From: Alphaproteobacteria bacterium
GTDB lineage: Bacteria > Pseudomonadota > Alphaproteobacteria > Puniceispirillales > Marisalimonadaceae
Reading direction: 5' to 3'
DNA length: 18,611 nt
NCBI GenBank assembly: GCA_016777645.1
Contig: JADHRC010000016.1
Coordinates: 1-18,611 of the forward strand
Position numbers and translations under genes: made by a program. Below, one piece after another: positions 1 through 8,771 of this stretch; position 1 is the first letter of the stretch, and each line of letters starts with the position of its first letter. The notes below the pieces were generated by a model. The model was not told the DNA's origin. It searched no databases and saw only the letters and a list, made by a program, of their open reading frames with translations.

Positions 1-1
1 T

Positions 2-253
2 ATTTCTCATAAACCTGATGTATGGGATGATATAAAAGATAAGACTGATTTAATGCTTTCAGGACACACACATAATGGACAAATATTTCCCTTTAACTTA
101 ATCGTTAAGTTAAGATTTAGATATATTTATGGATTATATAAAAATAAACTCTCCAATCTTTATGTTTCTTCTGGATCAGGATGCTGGGGTCCAAGAATTA
201 GAATAGGTTCATCAAATGAAATAGTTAATTTAAGATTAAAAAGAACTAATTGA
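2..253 (+). CDS. Metallophosphoesterase, C-terminal end (5' truncated by window)
   Basis: Only the last 83 codons lie in the window; the frame is open to the left edge. The segment carries SHKPD and then SGHTHNGQ, the GHxH metal-binding block near the end of calcineurin-like phosphoesterases. It finishes with a YVSSGSGCWGPRIRIG stretch, typical of the membrane-associated YkuE/YaeI-type branch that acts on phosphodiester or UDP-lipid substrates. The N-terminal metal ligands are outside the window, so activity and substrate cannot be judged. The gene converges on the threonine ammonia-lyase with three bases between the two stop codons. The family call is secure; the YkuE-like subfamily is inferred from the C-terminal block only. 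Confidence 0.85.
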   Translation: MSHKPDVWDDIKDKTDLMLSGHTHNGQIFPFNLIVKLRFRYIYGLYKNKLSNLYVSSGSGCWGPRIRIGSSNEIVNLRLKRTN

Positions 254-256
254 CAG

Positions 257-1468
257 TTATATCAGACCTTCAATATTTACTGGCAATTCATTACTTTCAA
301 TTTCACTTATAATTTTGTTTAAATGATCAGTATTTTGAGTTTCAACAGTTATATTTAGCTTTGCTAAACTTGCAGATAAGTCCATCGCAAATCTACTATG
401 TTCAACTTGCAGCACATTGGCTCCGTTATTTGCACAAATTTTAGATATGATTTGGAGTTGTCCTGGCTTATCTGGCATAGTAATGCTTAAGGTTGTTACT
501 TGCCCAGATCTAACTAAGTCTCTCATTAAGATTGAGGATAAGACTTTAGAGTCAATATTACCCCCACAAACAACTATTCCTATTTTTTTGCCTAAAAAGT
601 TTTCATTATTTTGTAAGATTGCAGCTAACCCAACTGCACCGGCACCTTCTACTACAGTTTTTTCATGTTCAGCTAACATTGCAATTGCTCTCTCAATTGA
701 TTTATCAGACACAGTCACAACATCATCAACAAATTTTTTGATAATAGAAAATGGAATATCACCTATTTCTGATACAGCTATCCCCTCAGCAAGAGTGGAC
801 CCCTTACATTTTATTTTTTTATTGAATATTTTATTTGTAAGAGAGGGATATAATTCAGATTCAACACCTATTACCTTAATGTTTTTATTCATTGATTTTG
901 CAGCTAATGCACAACCTGCTATCAAACCTCCTCCACCAACTGGTATTAGCAATACATCAATTTCATTAAAATCTGACAACATTTCATAAGATATGGTTCC
1001 TTGACCCGAAATGACATTTATATCATTGTAAGGGTGTACTTCAATAAAACCTTTCTCTTTTATAAGCCTTTGAACATGTTTGTATGAAGCATTTAAATTT
1101 TCTCCCTTGATTATAACATTTCCACCAAAATTCTTAGTTCTTCTTATTTTGGTAAAAGGTGTGCCTTCAGGCATTACAATATTAGAATTGATATTCATTT
1201 TTTTAGAAATAAATGCTAAACCTTGAGCATGATTTCCTGCAGACATAGCTACCACACCCGATTTTCTTTCATTTTCAGATAGAGAAAGAAGTTTCGAATA
1301 AGACCCTCTCACTTTAAAAGCCCCAGTGAACTGTCTGTTCTCAAATTTAAAGTAAATATCTATTCCTAGCTTTTCTGAAATTGAATTTGAAAAGCTTGTC
1401 TCTGTCCATTTAACATTATCAGATATTTTTTTATGCACTTTTATAATATCATTTAAAGTCAATTCCAT
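257..1468 (-). CDS. ilvA: Threonine ammonia-lyase (PLP) with C-terminal ACT domain
   Basis: This enzyme deaminates L-threonine to 2-oxobutyrate and ammonia in the cytosol, the entry step to isoleucine, or degrades threonine/serine. The PLP lysine is K52 in FTGAFKVRGS. SAGNHAQG (about 76-83) binds the substrate carboxylate, and the GGGG loop (178-181) holds the PLP phosphate. Residues from about 328 form an ACT-type domain beginning LSITMPDKPGQLQ. At 403 residues it matches the single-ACT form, longer than ACT-less TdcB (about 329) and shorter than two-ACT-repeat IlvA (about 514). The ATG start has a weak purine-rich site (AAAGAG) upstream, and a TTGACA box lies in the divergent spacer at 1522-1527, though without a good -10. 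No isoleucine-biosynthesis neighbour is present, so a catabolic role is equally possible. Confidence 0.93.
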   Translation of the reverse strand: MELTLNDIIKVHKKISDNVKWTETSFSNSISEKLGIDIYFKFENRQFTGAFKVRGSYSKLLSLSENERKSGVVAMSAGNHAQGLAFISKKMNINSNIVMPEGTPFTKIRRTKNFGGNVIIKGENLNASYKHVQRLIKEKGFIEVHPYNDINVISGQGTISYEMLSDFNEIDVLLIPVGGGGLIAGCALAAKSMNKNIKVIGVESELYPSLTNKIFNKKIKCKGSTLAEGIAVSEIGDIPFSIIKKFVDDVVTVSDKSIERAIAMLAEHEKTVVEGAGAVGLAAILQNNENFLGKKIGIVVCGGNIDSKVLSSILMRDLVRSGQVTTLSITMPDKPGQLQIISKICANNGANVLQVEHSRFAMDLSASLAKLNITVETQNTDHLNKIISEIESNELPVNIEGLI

Positions 1469-1503
1469 TTTTAACTCTTTTTGTTTAACTTAATAAGTGG
1501 GTA

Positions 1504-1533
1504 TTGCTAAATGACTACTTTGTCAATTATATT
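1504..1533 (+). promoter_or_regulatory. Possible sigma70-type promoter for the serine hydrolase gene
   Basis: TTGCTA at 1504-1509 and TATATT at 1528-1533 are separated by 18 bases. Transcription would begin near 1540, which fits a translation start at the ATG at 1566 but not at the upstream in-frame TTG at 1539. AT-rich sequence makes chance matches common. Confidence 0.35.
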
Positions 1534-1565
1534 GAGATTTGTTTTTTTATTTTGAGAAATATAAT

Positions 1566-2771
1566 ATGCCAAATTTTGAAATTAATAAAATAATGCAGGA
1601 AAGTCCTCCACCAAATGAATATCAAGTTTCCTTAGAAAACTGGAGAAAATATCCATATTGTAAATGGTCTTTTTTAAACGTAAGAAATTTAATCCCAACA
1701 GCTCCTATTTTAGGAAACAGAAAAAGTGATATTGAATTCACAAAAGACCTATTAGATCTAAGCGATATGATTATAAATCATCAAGGGAATAAATTAAATC
1801 TATTAAGCGTCTTCAAACAATGTGATACAGATGCTTTTTTGGTTATGCACAAAGGGAAACTTAAGTTTGAGTTCTTTGAAAATTTCACAAAAAAAGATAC
1901 ACCACATATTATTTTTTCATTATCCAAATCTCTAACTTCTTTATTGGTAGGAATACTCGTAAATGAAAAAATCATAAATTTAGATACCCCCGTTTCTTAC
2001 ATAATAAAAGAAACAAAAGGAAGTGCATATGAAAATGCAACAGTTCGGAATGTTTTAGACATGAATGTGGCTTCAAAATTTATTGAAGACTATTCAGGAA
2101 ACGCCCAAATTTTCAAAGATTATAGAGCATCAACAGGTTGGGATCTTCCTAAAAAAAGTTTAGAGCTAAACTATTTGGGTTTACATGATTTTCTATCAAA
2201 ATTACCAAAAACAAATATGGGACATGGAAAAAAATACCACTATTGCTCACCTCATAGTGATTTATTAGGTTGGATAATTGAAAGAGCTTCCGGGAAAAAA
2301 TATTCTACTATAATGTCTGAATTGTTGTTTAAGCCAGCTGGTGTTAAATATGAAGCTTATGTTACAGTTGACAAATGGGGCGCATCAAGAGCGGCTGGAG
2401 GAATTAGCATATCGCCATACGATTTATTAATTCTTTCTGAATTAGTACGTTGCCATGGTACCTCGAATAATAATCAAATAATTCCATCCTCTTGGATAGA
2501 AGACATACAAAATTATAAAAACAATACCAGTTATCTCAATCAAGATAATCTGGAAAGATTTCCTAAAGGTAATTATAGATCAAAATGGTATCAAACTGGT
2601 TTTAATGATAATGAGTATTGTGGAATAGGTATACATGGTCAAAATATTTGGATAAATCCAAAAAAAGAATTAACAATAGTAAGGCTATCTTCTGCTTCAA
2701 AGCCAATAAATATTAAAACTGAAGAATTAATGTTTAGTGTATTTAAGGAAATTGGTAACAATTTAAGTTAA
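1566..2771 (+). CDS. Serine hydrolase, class C beta-lactamase / 6-aminohexanoate-dimer hydrolase-like
   Basis: The protein has the penicillin-binding/beta-lactamase fold. The nucleophile motif is S118-L-S-K121 (SxxK), followed by KSLTSLLVG. The second motif is Y226-C-S228, in place of YxN, within YCSPHSDLLGW, and the third is H357-G-Q in place of KTG. This set resembles NylB-type amide hydrolases and EstB-like esterases more than true beta-lactamases. The ATG at 1566 is preferred over the in-frame TTG at 1539, giving 401 residues. No convincing signal peptide is seen, so it is probably cytosolic. The gene is divergent from ilvA and converges on the Tas-like reductase with four bases between stops. 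Substrate unknown: a linear amide or ester is the reasonable inference, and antibiotic resistance should not be assumed. Confidence 0.88.
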   Translation: MPNFEINKIMQESPPPNEYQVSLENWRKYPYCKWSFLNVRNLIPTAPILGNRKSDIEFTKDLLDLSDMIINHQGNKLNLLSVFKQCDTDAFLVMHKGKLKFEFFENFTKKDTPHIIFSLSKSLTSLLVGILVNEKIINLDTPVSYIIKETKGSAYENATVRNVLDMNVASKFIEDYSGNAQIFKDYRASTGWDLPKKSLELNYLGLHDFLSKLPKTNMGHGKKYHYCSPHSDLLGWIIERASGKKYSTIMSELLFKPAGVKYEAYVTVDKWGASRAAGGISISPYDLLILSELVRCHGTSNNNQIIPSSWIEDIQNYKNNTSYLNQDNLERFPKGNYRSKWYQTGFNDNEYCGIGIHGQNIWINPKKELTIVRLSSASKPINIKTEELMFSVFKEIGNNLS

Positions 2772-2775
2772 ATAA

Positions 2776-3822
2776 TTAAAAAGTAATAGGAAACTTTTTA
2801 TATAATTTATTTATCTCTAATAATAGTTCTTCTGAGAGGACTAAATCTAAACCCTTCAAAATTTTGGATAGTTGCAAACTGTCAGTTGATCCAAAAATTA
2901 CAGAACCCATAAATGGGCGCTGGTTACAGAATGCTAGTGCCATATGTATAGGATCTATATTGAACTTTCTTGCGAGTGCAACATACTCTTTTACTGCCAA
3001 TGTTGAGTTTTCATTAATTCTTCCAAATAAACTAGAAACTCTAGAAAGCCTTGAGTTTTCTGGAATTTTTCCATCCAAGTATTTACCAGTCAAAAAACCT
3101 CCTGCCAAAGGGGAATAAGCCAGCAAACTTATATTTTCATGATGGGACATTTCTGCCATATCAAGATCATACAATCTACAAAGTAAACTGTATTCATTTT
3201 GAGTAGAAACCAACTCAAGATTTGGGAAATATTTTAAATATTTAATAAATTGTAATGTTCCCCAACATGTCTCATTAGACAACCCAATATACCTTATTTT
3301 TCCTTCATTATGAATTTCTGACAAAGACTTCAAAACTTCTAGAATATTATCATTAGAATTTTTAGTGTCTTGGTTTGAAGGATCATAATTCCAATTTTGC
3401 CTAAAGTGATATGATCCTCTATTTGGCCAATGCAGTTGATACAAATCAATATAATCTGTCTTAAGTTTTTTTAAACTACCTTCAATAGCAATTTTTATTG
3501 ACCGTCCGTTTATTCCTTCTCCATTTCTAACAGCTTCGTAACCTTTACCTGATATCTTGGTTGCGAGAACAATTTCTGATCTCTTTGACTTATTTTTTTT
3601 TATCCAATTACCTAAAATAATTTCTGTATCGCCAGTTGTTTCAGCTCTTAAAGGACATGTGGGATACATTTCAGCAGTATCTAAAAAGTTTATTCCTGCA
3701 TCAATTGATAAATCTATTTGTTTATGACCATCTGCTTCTGAAGTTGTCTCTCCAAATGTCATTGTGCCAAGACAATATGAAGATACTTTGAGTTCAGATT
3801 TTCCTAATTTTTTAAACAACAC
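2776..3822 (-). CDS. tas: NADP(H)-dependent aldo/keto reductase, Tas type
   Basis: This is a TIM-barrel oxidoreductase of the aldo/keto reductase superfamily. The catalytic tetrad is visible as D48, Y53 (DTAEMYP), K89 (ATKISG) and H131 (YQLHWP). GTMTFGE near the N-terminus, NWxxK, GLSNET and AYSPLAGGFLTGKYL follow the E. coli Tas protein closely, and 348 residues match its 346. The start is GTG at 3822 with AGAGAG about eight bases upstream; no nearby ATG exists. It lies 60 bases downstream of the ABC permease on the same strand, so read-through is possible. E. coli Tas was found through suppression of tyrosine auxotrophy, but its natural substrate is not known, and none is visible here. Confidence 0.9.
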   Translation of the reverse strand: MLFKKLGKSELKVSSYCLGTMTFGETTSEADGHKQIDLSIDAGINFLDTAEMYPTCPLRAETTGDTEIILGNWIKKNKSKRSEIVLATKISGKGYEAVRNGEGINGRSIKIAIEGSLKKLKTDYIDLYQLHWPNRGSYHFRQNWNYDPSNQDTKNSNDNILEVLKSLSEIHNEGKIRYIGLSNETCWGTLQFIKYLKYFPNLELVSTQNEYSLLCRLYDLDMAEMSHHENISLLAYSPLAGGFLTGKYLDGKIPENSRLSRVSSLFGRINENSTLAVKEYVALARKFNIDPIHMALAFCNQRPFMGSVIFGSTDSLQLSKILKGLDLVLSEELLLEINKLYKKFPITF

Positions 3823-3882
3823 TTAATAATCTCTCTTTAGTAAATAATAATAATACTTTGAGAAGAAATGAATAAATCAAAA

Positions 3883-6429
3883 TCAATAATGGGACCTTAG
3901 TACATTAAGAGGCTTAGAATAAATTAATTTCAACATTTTAAATAAACTAAAAATTGTAATAAAAATAGGTAAAATCAATAAAAGAATAACTAAAGTTAAA
4001 TAATTTAAATAAAATTCAACATTAAACAGATAATTCAGTAATATGAAACTAACTAAGCATCCTATTAAAATAGAAATTAATGAAGATAGAAGCCCAATGG
4101 TCATATACTCATAAAACCATAAAAGAATAATTTTTTTTGGTTTTGAACCAAGTATTTTAAAAATTGCCACCTCATATAATTTATCTTTTTTGCTTACATC
4201 CAAAATAGTACTCAAAACTATTACACCTGAAAAGAGTGTGACAAAAGCTATAGTATTTATAATAATTATTAATAATTTTAACAATGATTTGATAGTTTTA
4301 TAGCTTTCTTCAATTGATATAGATGAAATATTTGAGAATTCAGAGACTACTTTTTCAACAAATTCACTACTAGTCACTTTATTTTTATTTTTGCTTGTTG
4401 CAATCAAAGTGTGTGGTGCGTTTTTAATGATACTATCACTCAAAACAAATATAAAATTTATTCCCATACTTTCCCAAACAATCTCCCTTGTATTATGAAT
4501 TGTAGCTTCAAAATTTCTTCCTAAAATATTAAATTCTATTTTATCTCCAATCTTTACGTTCAAACCTTTTGCAATTTTATTACCAATAGAAACTAAGAGA
4601 GGGCCTTTGTAATCTGGTTCCCACCATTGACCAGTAATCAATTTATTATTTTGGGGTTTGACGTTACTCCATGTAAAAGCCCTATCTCTCTTTAGAACCC
4701 ATTGTACGTCTTTATCAACTTTTAATTTTTCAACATTCACATTATTTAATTTTGTTATACGCCCTCTTAACATTGGTTGAGCATTGAAATTGTTACTACC
4801 AATCGAATTAATAGCAATTTTATTTATTTCCTCAATTTGACTAGGTTGTATATCTATGAAAAAATAATCTGGTGCTTCTTGATTGATAGTGTCATAAATT
4901 TTTTTGTCTAAACTTTCTTGAATAATATTCAAGGTGACCAAAAGAGAAAGACCTATACTGAATGAAATTACTATAGATTTTGAAAACATATTTCTATCTA
5001 CAATAGATCTTCTAATGGTTTCTAACAAAGAACCTATTTTAAACCTTATTTTTTTGAAAATAATAAAAAAGAAATTAGTAAAAAGTGTTAAAATGGTTAA
5101 TGAAATAAATAAAGATATAAAAATATAAAACGCTAATTTTATATCACTAGTAAGATTAACAGTAAGAAAACATAAACAACAAATTAAAAAAATTATAAAT
5201 ATTTTAATTTTGTTAGAATGCTCATTATGAATTTTATCTCGAGATACCCTTATTAAGTGTATTGGTTTTATTTCATAGGTCTTTGATAAAGGTATAATTG
5301 TAAATAATAAACATACAATGAAACCATAGGAACAACTTATAAAGATTGGTTCAAAGAAAACTTTGGCTTGGAATGAAGAAAACAATGTTTCACCGATTAA
5401 AGGTGAAAATAAAAATGGAGTGGAAATTCCTAAAATTACTGCTGGTATTATTCCAATTAAAAACACTGAGAACATTTGTAAAAGATATATTTTAAAAACT
5501 TGATTATTTTTGGCACCTAAAGACTTTATTATAGCAATATTTTTTATTTTTTTTATTAAGTATCCTTTTACCCCATTAGATATCCCAACACCTGAAATTA
5601 GAAGTGTTATAAGTCCAACTAAAGATATAAATAAAGTTGTCCTTTCAATGAAAGTATTAAAATTATTAGTACTATTTTTTATGTTTTTGATTGAAACGTT
5701 TGTTCCTTCGATTAACTTATTTAAGAAAGATAGTTCTAATTTTTTATTATTTGGAATAAACTTAATCTTATATTTCACTAAAGATCCAGGTATAACCAAG
5801 CCTGTATTTTTTAAAGTTTGTGATGACATAAGTACGCGGGAACCAAAATTAGCAAATGAGAAAATTCTATCTGGTTCTTGTTTGATTATACCCTTTACTT
5901 CTGCTTCAATTTTTCCTAATTTTACAATATCTCCAACAGAGATATTGAGCTGATTTTTAAGTCCTTCATCAACAAATATTTCATTAATCTTTTCATTTAT
6001 ATTTGTGCTAATTAGGCCACTATTTTCTGTTTCAACTTTTAAATTACCTATTAGAGGCCAATTTTTATCAACAGCTTTAAGCTCTACAATGCGACGTTTG
6101 TTGAGTGAGTTTTTTTTTGAAGAGAGCATAGTACGCATTTCAACGATCTGAGAAACTTTACCATTCTGCTCCAACCAATTTTTGATTTCCTTTGGAAATT
6201 CTTGATAAGTAGTCGAAAATTCATAAGTCCCACCAAGAAGTTCTGATCTTTTATTATCAATCTCATATTGTAAGTTTTTTGATAAACTACCAACACCAGT
6301 AATAATAAATACACCAATAAAAATTGATGTAATGACTATTTTAAATTCATTAAATGACCCCCTTAACTCCATAACAGAAAGTTTTAAAAATAAATTTTTT
6401 CTAAAAATTATATTTTTAAAACCTGACAT
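3883..6429 (-). CDS. ybbP: MacB/FtsX-like ABC transporter permease, YbbP family
   Basis: An 848-residue inner-membrane protein made of two FtsX modules. One membrane helix (about 31-48) is followed by a periplasmic domain (50-260), six or so helices between 262 and 505, a second periplasmic domain (510-715), and three helices (716-744, 775-803, 811-833). Each module has the FtsX cytosolic signature: IKSLGAKNNQ near 301 and FKILGSKPKK near 757. The second periplasmic domain contains GQWW and WESMGINF, blocks characteristic of E. coli YbbP (804 residues). Its ATG directly follows the TAA of the ATPase gene with no gap, so the two subunits are translationally coupled. MacB-type systems of this kind move substrate on the periplasmic side rather than through the membrane. 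The adjacent esterase suggests lipid-like or hydrophobic esters as cargo, by inference. Confidence 0.92.
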   Translation of the reverse strand: MSGFKNIIFRKNLFLKLSVMELRGSFNEFKIVITSIFIGVFIITGVGSLSKNLQYEIDNKRSELLGGTYEFSTTYQEFPKEIKNWLEQNGKVSQIVEMRTMLSSKKNSLNKRRIVELKAVDKNWPLIGNLKVETENSGLISTNINEKINEIFVDEGLKNQLNISVGDIVKLGKIEAEVKGIIKQEPDRIFSFANFGSRVLMSSQTLKNTGLVIPGSLVKYKIKFIPNNKKLELSFLNKLIEGTNVSIKNIKNSTNNFNTFIERTTLFISLVGLITLLISGVGISNGVKGYLIKKIKNIAIIKSLGAKNNQVFKIYLLQMFSVFLIGIIPAVILGISTPFLFSPLIGETLFSSFQAKVFFEPIFISCSYGFIVCLLFTIIPLSKTYEIKPIHLIRVSRDKIHNEHSNKIKIFIIFLICCLCFLTVNLTSDIKLAFYIFISLFISLTILTLFTNFFFIIFKKIRFKIGSLLETIRRSIVDRNMFSKSIVISFSIGLSLLVTLNIIQESLDKKIYDTINQEAPDYFFIDIQPSQIEEINKIAINSIGSNNFNAQPMLRGRITKLNNVNVEKLKVDKDVQWVLKRDRAFTWSNVKPQNNKLITGQWWEPDYKGPLLVSIGNKIAKGLNVKIGDKIEFNILGRNFEATIHNTREIVWESMGINFIFVLSDSIIKNAPHTLIATSKNKNKVTSSEFVEKVVSEFSNISSISIEESYKTIKSLLKLLIIIINTIAFVTLFSGVIVLSTILDVSKKDKLYEVAIFKILGSKPKKIILLWFYEYMTIGLLSSLISILIGCLVSFILLNYLFNVEFYLNYLTLVILLLILPIFITIFSLFKMLKLIYSKPLNVLRSHY

Positions 6430-7110
6430 TTATAAAATTAAACCATTATCTAGAGTAATAATTTCATCACAAAAATTAGCTATGGATTTATCGTGTGTTA
6501 CTAAAATTAGGGTTGAATTATGATTTTTTTGAAGTTCAAAAATCAGTTTTATAACTGCTTCACTGTTTTTTTTATCTAAGTTTCCTGTTGGCTCATCAGC
6601 AATTATTATCTCTGGTGATGAAATCAAAGATCTAGCTATAGCAACTCTTTGTTGTTCTCCCCCAGATAATTCATGGGGATAGTGATTAATTCTATTTTCT
6701 AAACCAACAGATTCTAGTAATTTAATACTTTGTCTATCGTCAATGAAATTTCCAGATATTTCCAAAGGTAAATTAACATTTTCTAAAGCCGTCATAGAAG
6801 GTAATAAATTAAAGGATTGGAATATAATCCCAACATTTTTGGCTCTATAATCAGCCAGGTCATCTTCTTTCAAATCATGAATAGGTTGATCTTTATAAAA
6901 AATCTTACCTTTTGTGATATTTTCTAAACCAGCAATAGTCATTGCTAGTGTTGACTTTCCTGCACCACTATGCCCCATTATACATATACTTTTATTAGCT
7001 AAAATGTTAAGGTTAATACCTTTTAAAACTTCAATGGTTTCAATATTGCTTTTAAGATTTACAAATACATTTTCTAATTTAATTATTGTATTTTGATTCA
7101 TAATACTCAT
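6430..7110 (-). CDS. ybbA: ABC transporter ATPase, YbbA/LolD family
   Basis: A 226-residue nucleotide-binding subunit with every essential motif: Walker A GHSGAGKST (46-54), Q-loop Q98, ABC signature LSGGEQ (148-153), Walker B IIIADE (168-173), D-loop GNLD and switch H206 in VTHD. Short length and the LPSMTALENVNLPLE stretch are typical of the MacB/LolD/FtsE group, which pairs with FtsX-type permeases. It is the first gene of the leftward ybbA-ybbP pair and is transcribed away from tesA. The ATG at 7110 is used here; a second ATG three codons in (7101) is equally possible because neither has a clear ribosome-binding site. LolD is the main alternative, but the single large YbbP-type partner and the tesA neighbour favour YbbA. 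Confidence 0.93.
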   Translation of the reverse strand: MSIMNQNTIIKLENVFVNLKSNIETIEVLKGINLNILANKSICIMGHSGAGKSTLAMTIAGLENITKGKIFYKDQPIHDLKEDDLADYRAKNVGIIFQSFNLLPSMTALENVNLPLEISGNFIDDRQSIKLLESVGLENRINHYPHELSGGEQQRVAIARSLISSPEIIIADEPTGNLDKKNSEAVIKLIFELQKNHNSTLILVTHDKSIANFCDEIITLDNGLIL

Positions 7111-7179
7111 TTATAAATTAACTGATTTAATATATTCATTTTAAATAAATATCCTTAGCTGAGATAGTAAATAAAAGAT

Positions 7180-7833
7180 ATGAAATATATAATACAACTT
7201 AATTTTACAATTTTTTTCTTTTTATTATTACTAATGCAAACATCATATTCCAAAAATATTAGGGTTTTAATCTTAGGTGATAGTTTAATCGCTGGATATG
7301 GATTATTAAAAGAAAATGGATTTGTTGATCAATTACAAAAGAAATTTGATAATGAAAAATATAATATTAACTTAGTTAATGGAGGTGTTTCTGGAGAAAC
7401 TTCAACAGGACTTAATAATAGGTTTGAGTGGATACTAGATGATAAATTTGATGGTATCGTTATCTCTACAGGAGCTAACGATGCATTAAGGGGCATCGAC
7501 CCTCAAATAACTTCAAAAAATATTGAAAATATTTTGTTATATCTTGAAAAAATTCAGATACCAACAATGCTAATAGGGATGAGAGCTCCAAATAACCTTG
7601 GTTCAGACTATGTGAAAGAATTTAATAATATTTACCCAAAATTAGCTGAAAAGTATGAAACTTTTTTTTACCCATTTTTTTTAAAAGATGTTGTTCTAAA
7701 ACCTGCCTTGAATCAAAAAGATATGATACATCCTAATGAACAGGGGGTAAAAATAATAGTTGAGAATATATATCCACAATTTTTGCTTTTTTATAAAACT
7801 TTAAAAAACCAACTATCTTCTAAAAATAAATAA
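7180..7833 (+). CDS. tesA: Periplasmic arylesterase / lysophospholipase, SGNH (GDSL) hydrolase TesA
   Basis: The first 24 residues form a signal peptide (hydrophobic FTIFFFLLLLM then TSYS), so the enzyme is exported to the periplasm. All four SGNH blocks are present: GDSL with nucleophile S35, oxyanion G69 in NGGVSGE, N100 in GAND, and the D181/H184 pair in DMIHP. At 217 residues it matches E. coli TesA (208), a multifunctional thioesterase, arylesterase and lysophospholipase L1. It is divergent from ybbA-ybbP, the gene neighbourhood known from E. coli, which suggests that the ABC system delivers substrate to this hydrolase or works in a complex with it. The start lacks a clear Shine-Dalgarno. 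The last 21 bases overlap the end of the 57-residue peptide gene on the other strand. Confidence 0.95.
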   Translation: MKYIIQLNFTIFFFLLLLMQTSYSKNIRVLILGDSLIAGYGLLKENGFVDQLQKKFDNEKYNINLVNGGVSGETSTGLNNRFEWILDDKFDGIVISTGANDALRGIDPQITSKNIENILLYLEKIQIPTMLIGMRAPNNLGSDYVKEFNNIYPKLAEKYETFFYPFFLKDVVLKPALNQKDMIHPNEQGVKIIVENIYPQFLLFYKTLKNQLSSKNK

Positions 7834-7986
7834 TCTTAATACTCTTATAATACTTCTCAAAGCTAAGGATCTAACTATTGGATTTTTTAAAGATCTTTTT
7901 AAATAAAATACAATTTTAGGGTAATGATCTTTGAAGATGTAAATAATAATAGATACAATAATAATGAATAATATAAATTTTATCAT
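7813..7986 (-). CDS. Small basic single-span membrane protein, unknown
   Basis: A 57-residue open frame. Residues 3-18 are almost purely hydrophobic (IKFILFIIIVSIIIYIF), followed by a strongly basic tail with motifs LKRSLKNPIVRS and RLFIFRR. An N-terminal anchor with a cationic cytosolic tail is the likely topology. Its ATG overlaps the TGA of the hydratase gene as ATGA, the usual signature of translational coupling, and this is the main support that it is a gene. The 3' end overlaps the tesA coding end on the opposite strand. I recognise no family. AT-rich DNA readily yields hydrophobic frames, so it could be spurious. Confidence 0.5.
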   Translation of the reverse strand: MIKFILFIIIVSIIIYIFKDHYPKIVFYLKRSLKNPIVRSLALRSIIRVLRLFIFRR

Positions 7987-8750
7987 TCTATGCTTAAATT
8001 AATTGATCCTAATACTCCGAAATCTGCTGTGATTTTATCACCACTTTCTATATTTAATGGTAAAGAACAAGTGCCAGTAGAAACTATCAGACCTTTATCA
8101 AGAGTTATATTATTTTGAGATAATTCATTAACTAACCAAGTTAGAGCAATGATTGGACCTCCTAATACATTCTCCCCAATACCATCATGAGAAAGATTAT
8201 TAGAATTATAAATTTTTACTTTATGTTGAGATAAGTCAATAGTTTTCCAATTAAATTTTACAGCTGATGAAATAACAAATTGATGAGCACAAGCATTATC
8301 TGCAATTAGGTTTAATTCTCCAACTTTAGAGAAATCTTCAAAACGTGAATCAGGTAATTCTATTGCTAAATATAAATCATCAACAAGGTTTATTACCTCA
8401 TCAGGAGTATATAAATGATTTGTAGGTTTTAAGTTTGAAGAAATTTTGAACGCAAATTCAGGTTCAGCAACAGCCATTTTATTCCCCCCCAAAACAAGTG
8501 TATTATTAGGGCTATAAGTCTTATCTTTTAAAATTCTTCCAGCCAATGGCCCATTTACACCGATGTGTTTTTGTCCATCTTTACTAGTAGCTGCTATCTT
8601 CCAACCTACTAGATCAGAATTACTCAAAACTTGAATGTCTTCTTGTATTTTATAGGCATCAATTCTATTGAGAGGTATCAGTTTGCTTGGTAAAAAATTA
8701 ATTTTTTTACCATTTTCCCAGCAATTCCAAATTAACTCAGCAGCTTTCAT
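7983..8750 (-). CDS. 2-keto-4-pentenoate hydratase-like enzyme (FAH superfamily)
   Basis: A 255-residue protein of the MhpD/DmpE/HpaH type, which hydrates 2-oxo-pent-4-enoates in meta-cleavage pathways or decarboxylates related 2-oxo acids with Mg2+ or Mn2+. The metal-binding acids are E96 and E98 in VAEPEFAF and E131 in AIELPDSR. K51 in GWKIAATS and the GKGL-like block DKGLIVSTGTC are also typical. The gene follows the DinB-like gene by 21 bases on the same strand and overlaps the next small gene as ATGA, so it is inside an operon. No ring-cleavage dioxygenase, aldolase or acylating dehydrogenase accompanies it, so a complete aromatic pathway is not encoded here and the substrate remains open. 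Confidence 0.87.
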   Translation of the reverse strand: MKAAELIWNCWENGKKINFLPSKLIPLNRIDAYKIQEDIQVLSNSDLVGWKIAATSKDGQKHIGVNGPLAGRILKDKTYSPNNTLVLGGNKMAVAEPEFAFKISSNLKPTNHLYTPDEVINLVDDLYLAIELPDSRFEDFSKVGELNLIADNACAHQFVISSAVKFNWKTIDLSQHKVKIYNSNNLSHDGIGENVLGGPIIALTWLVNELSQNNITLDKGLIVSTGTCSLPLNIESGDKITADFGVLGSINLSIE

Positions 8751-8771
8751 ATTTAAAATCTTTCAAAAAAA

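Noticed and set aside
417..989. Long plus-strand open frame (190 codons)
   Set aside because: It is antisense to ilvA, whose protein is unmistakable; the composition is low-complexity Pro/Ser/Ile mirror coding with no ribosome-binding site.
3823..3882. Imperfect hairpin between ybbP and tas (TCTC..AGTA / TACT..GAGA)
   Set aside because: The stem is broken by mismatches and has no T run downstream; the spacer holds nothing else clear apart from the GTG start site of tas.
5510..5953. Plus-strand open frame of 147 codons
   Set aside because: Antisense to ybbP; its hydrophobic repeats mirror AT-rich codons of the permease.
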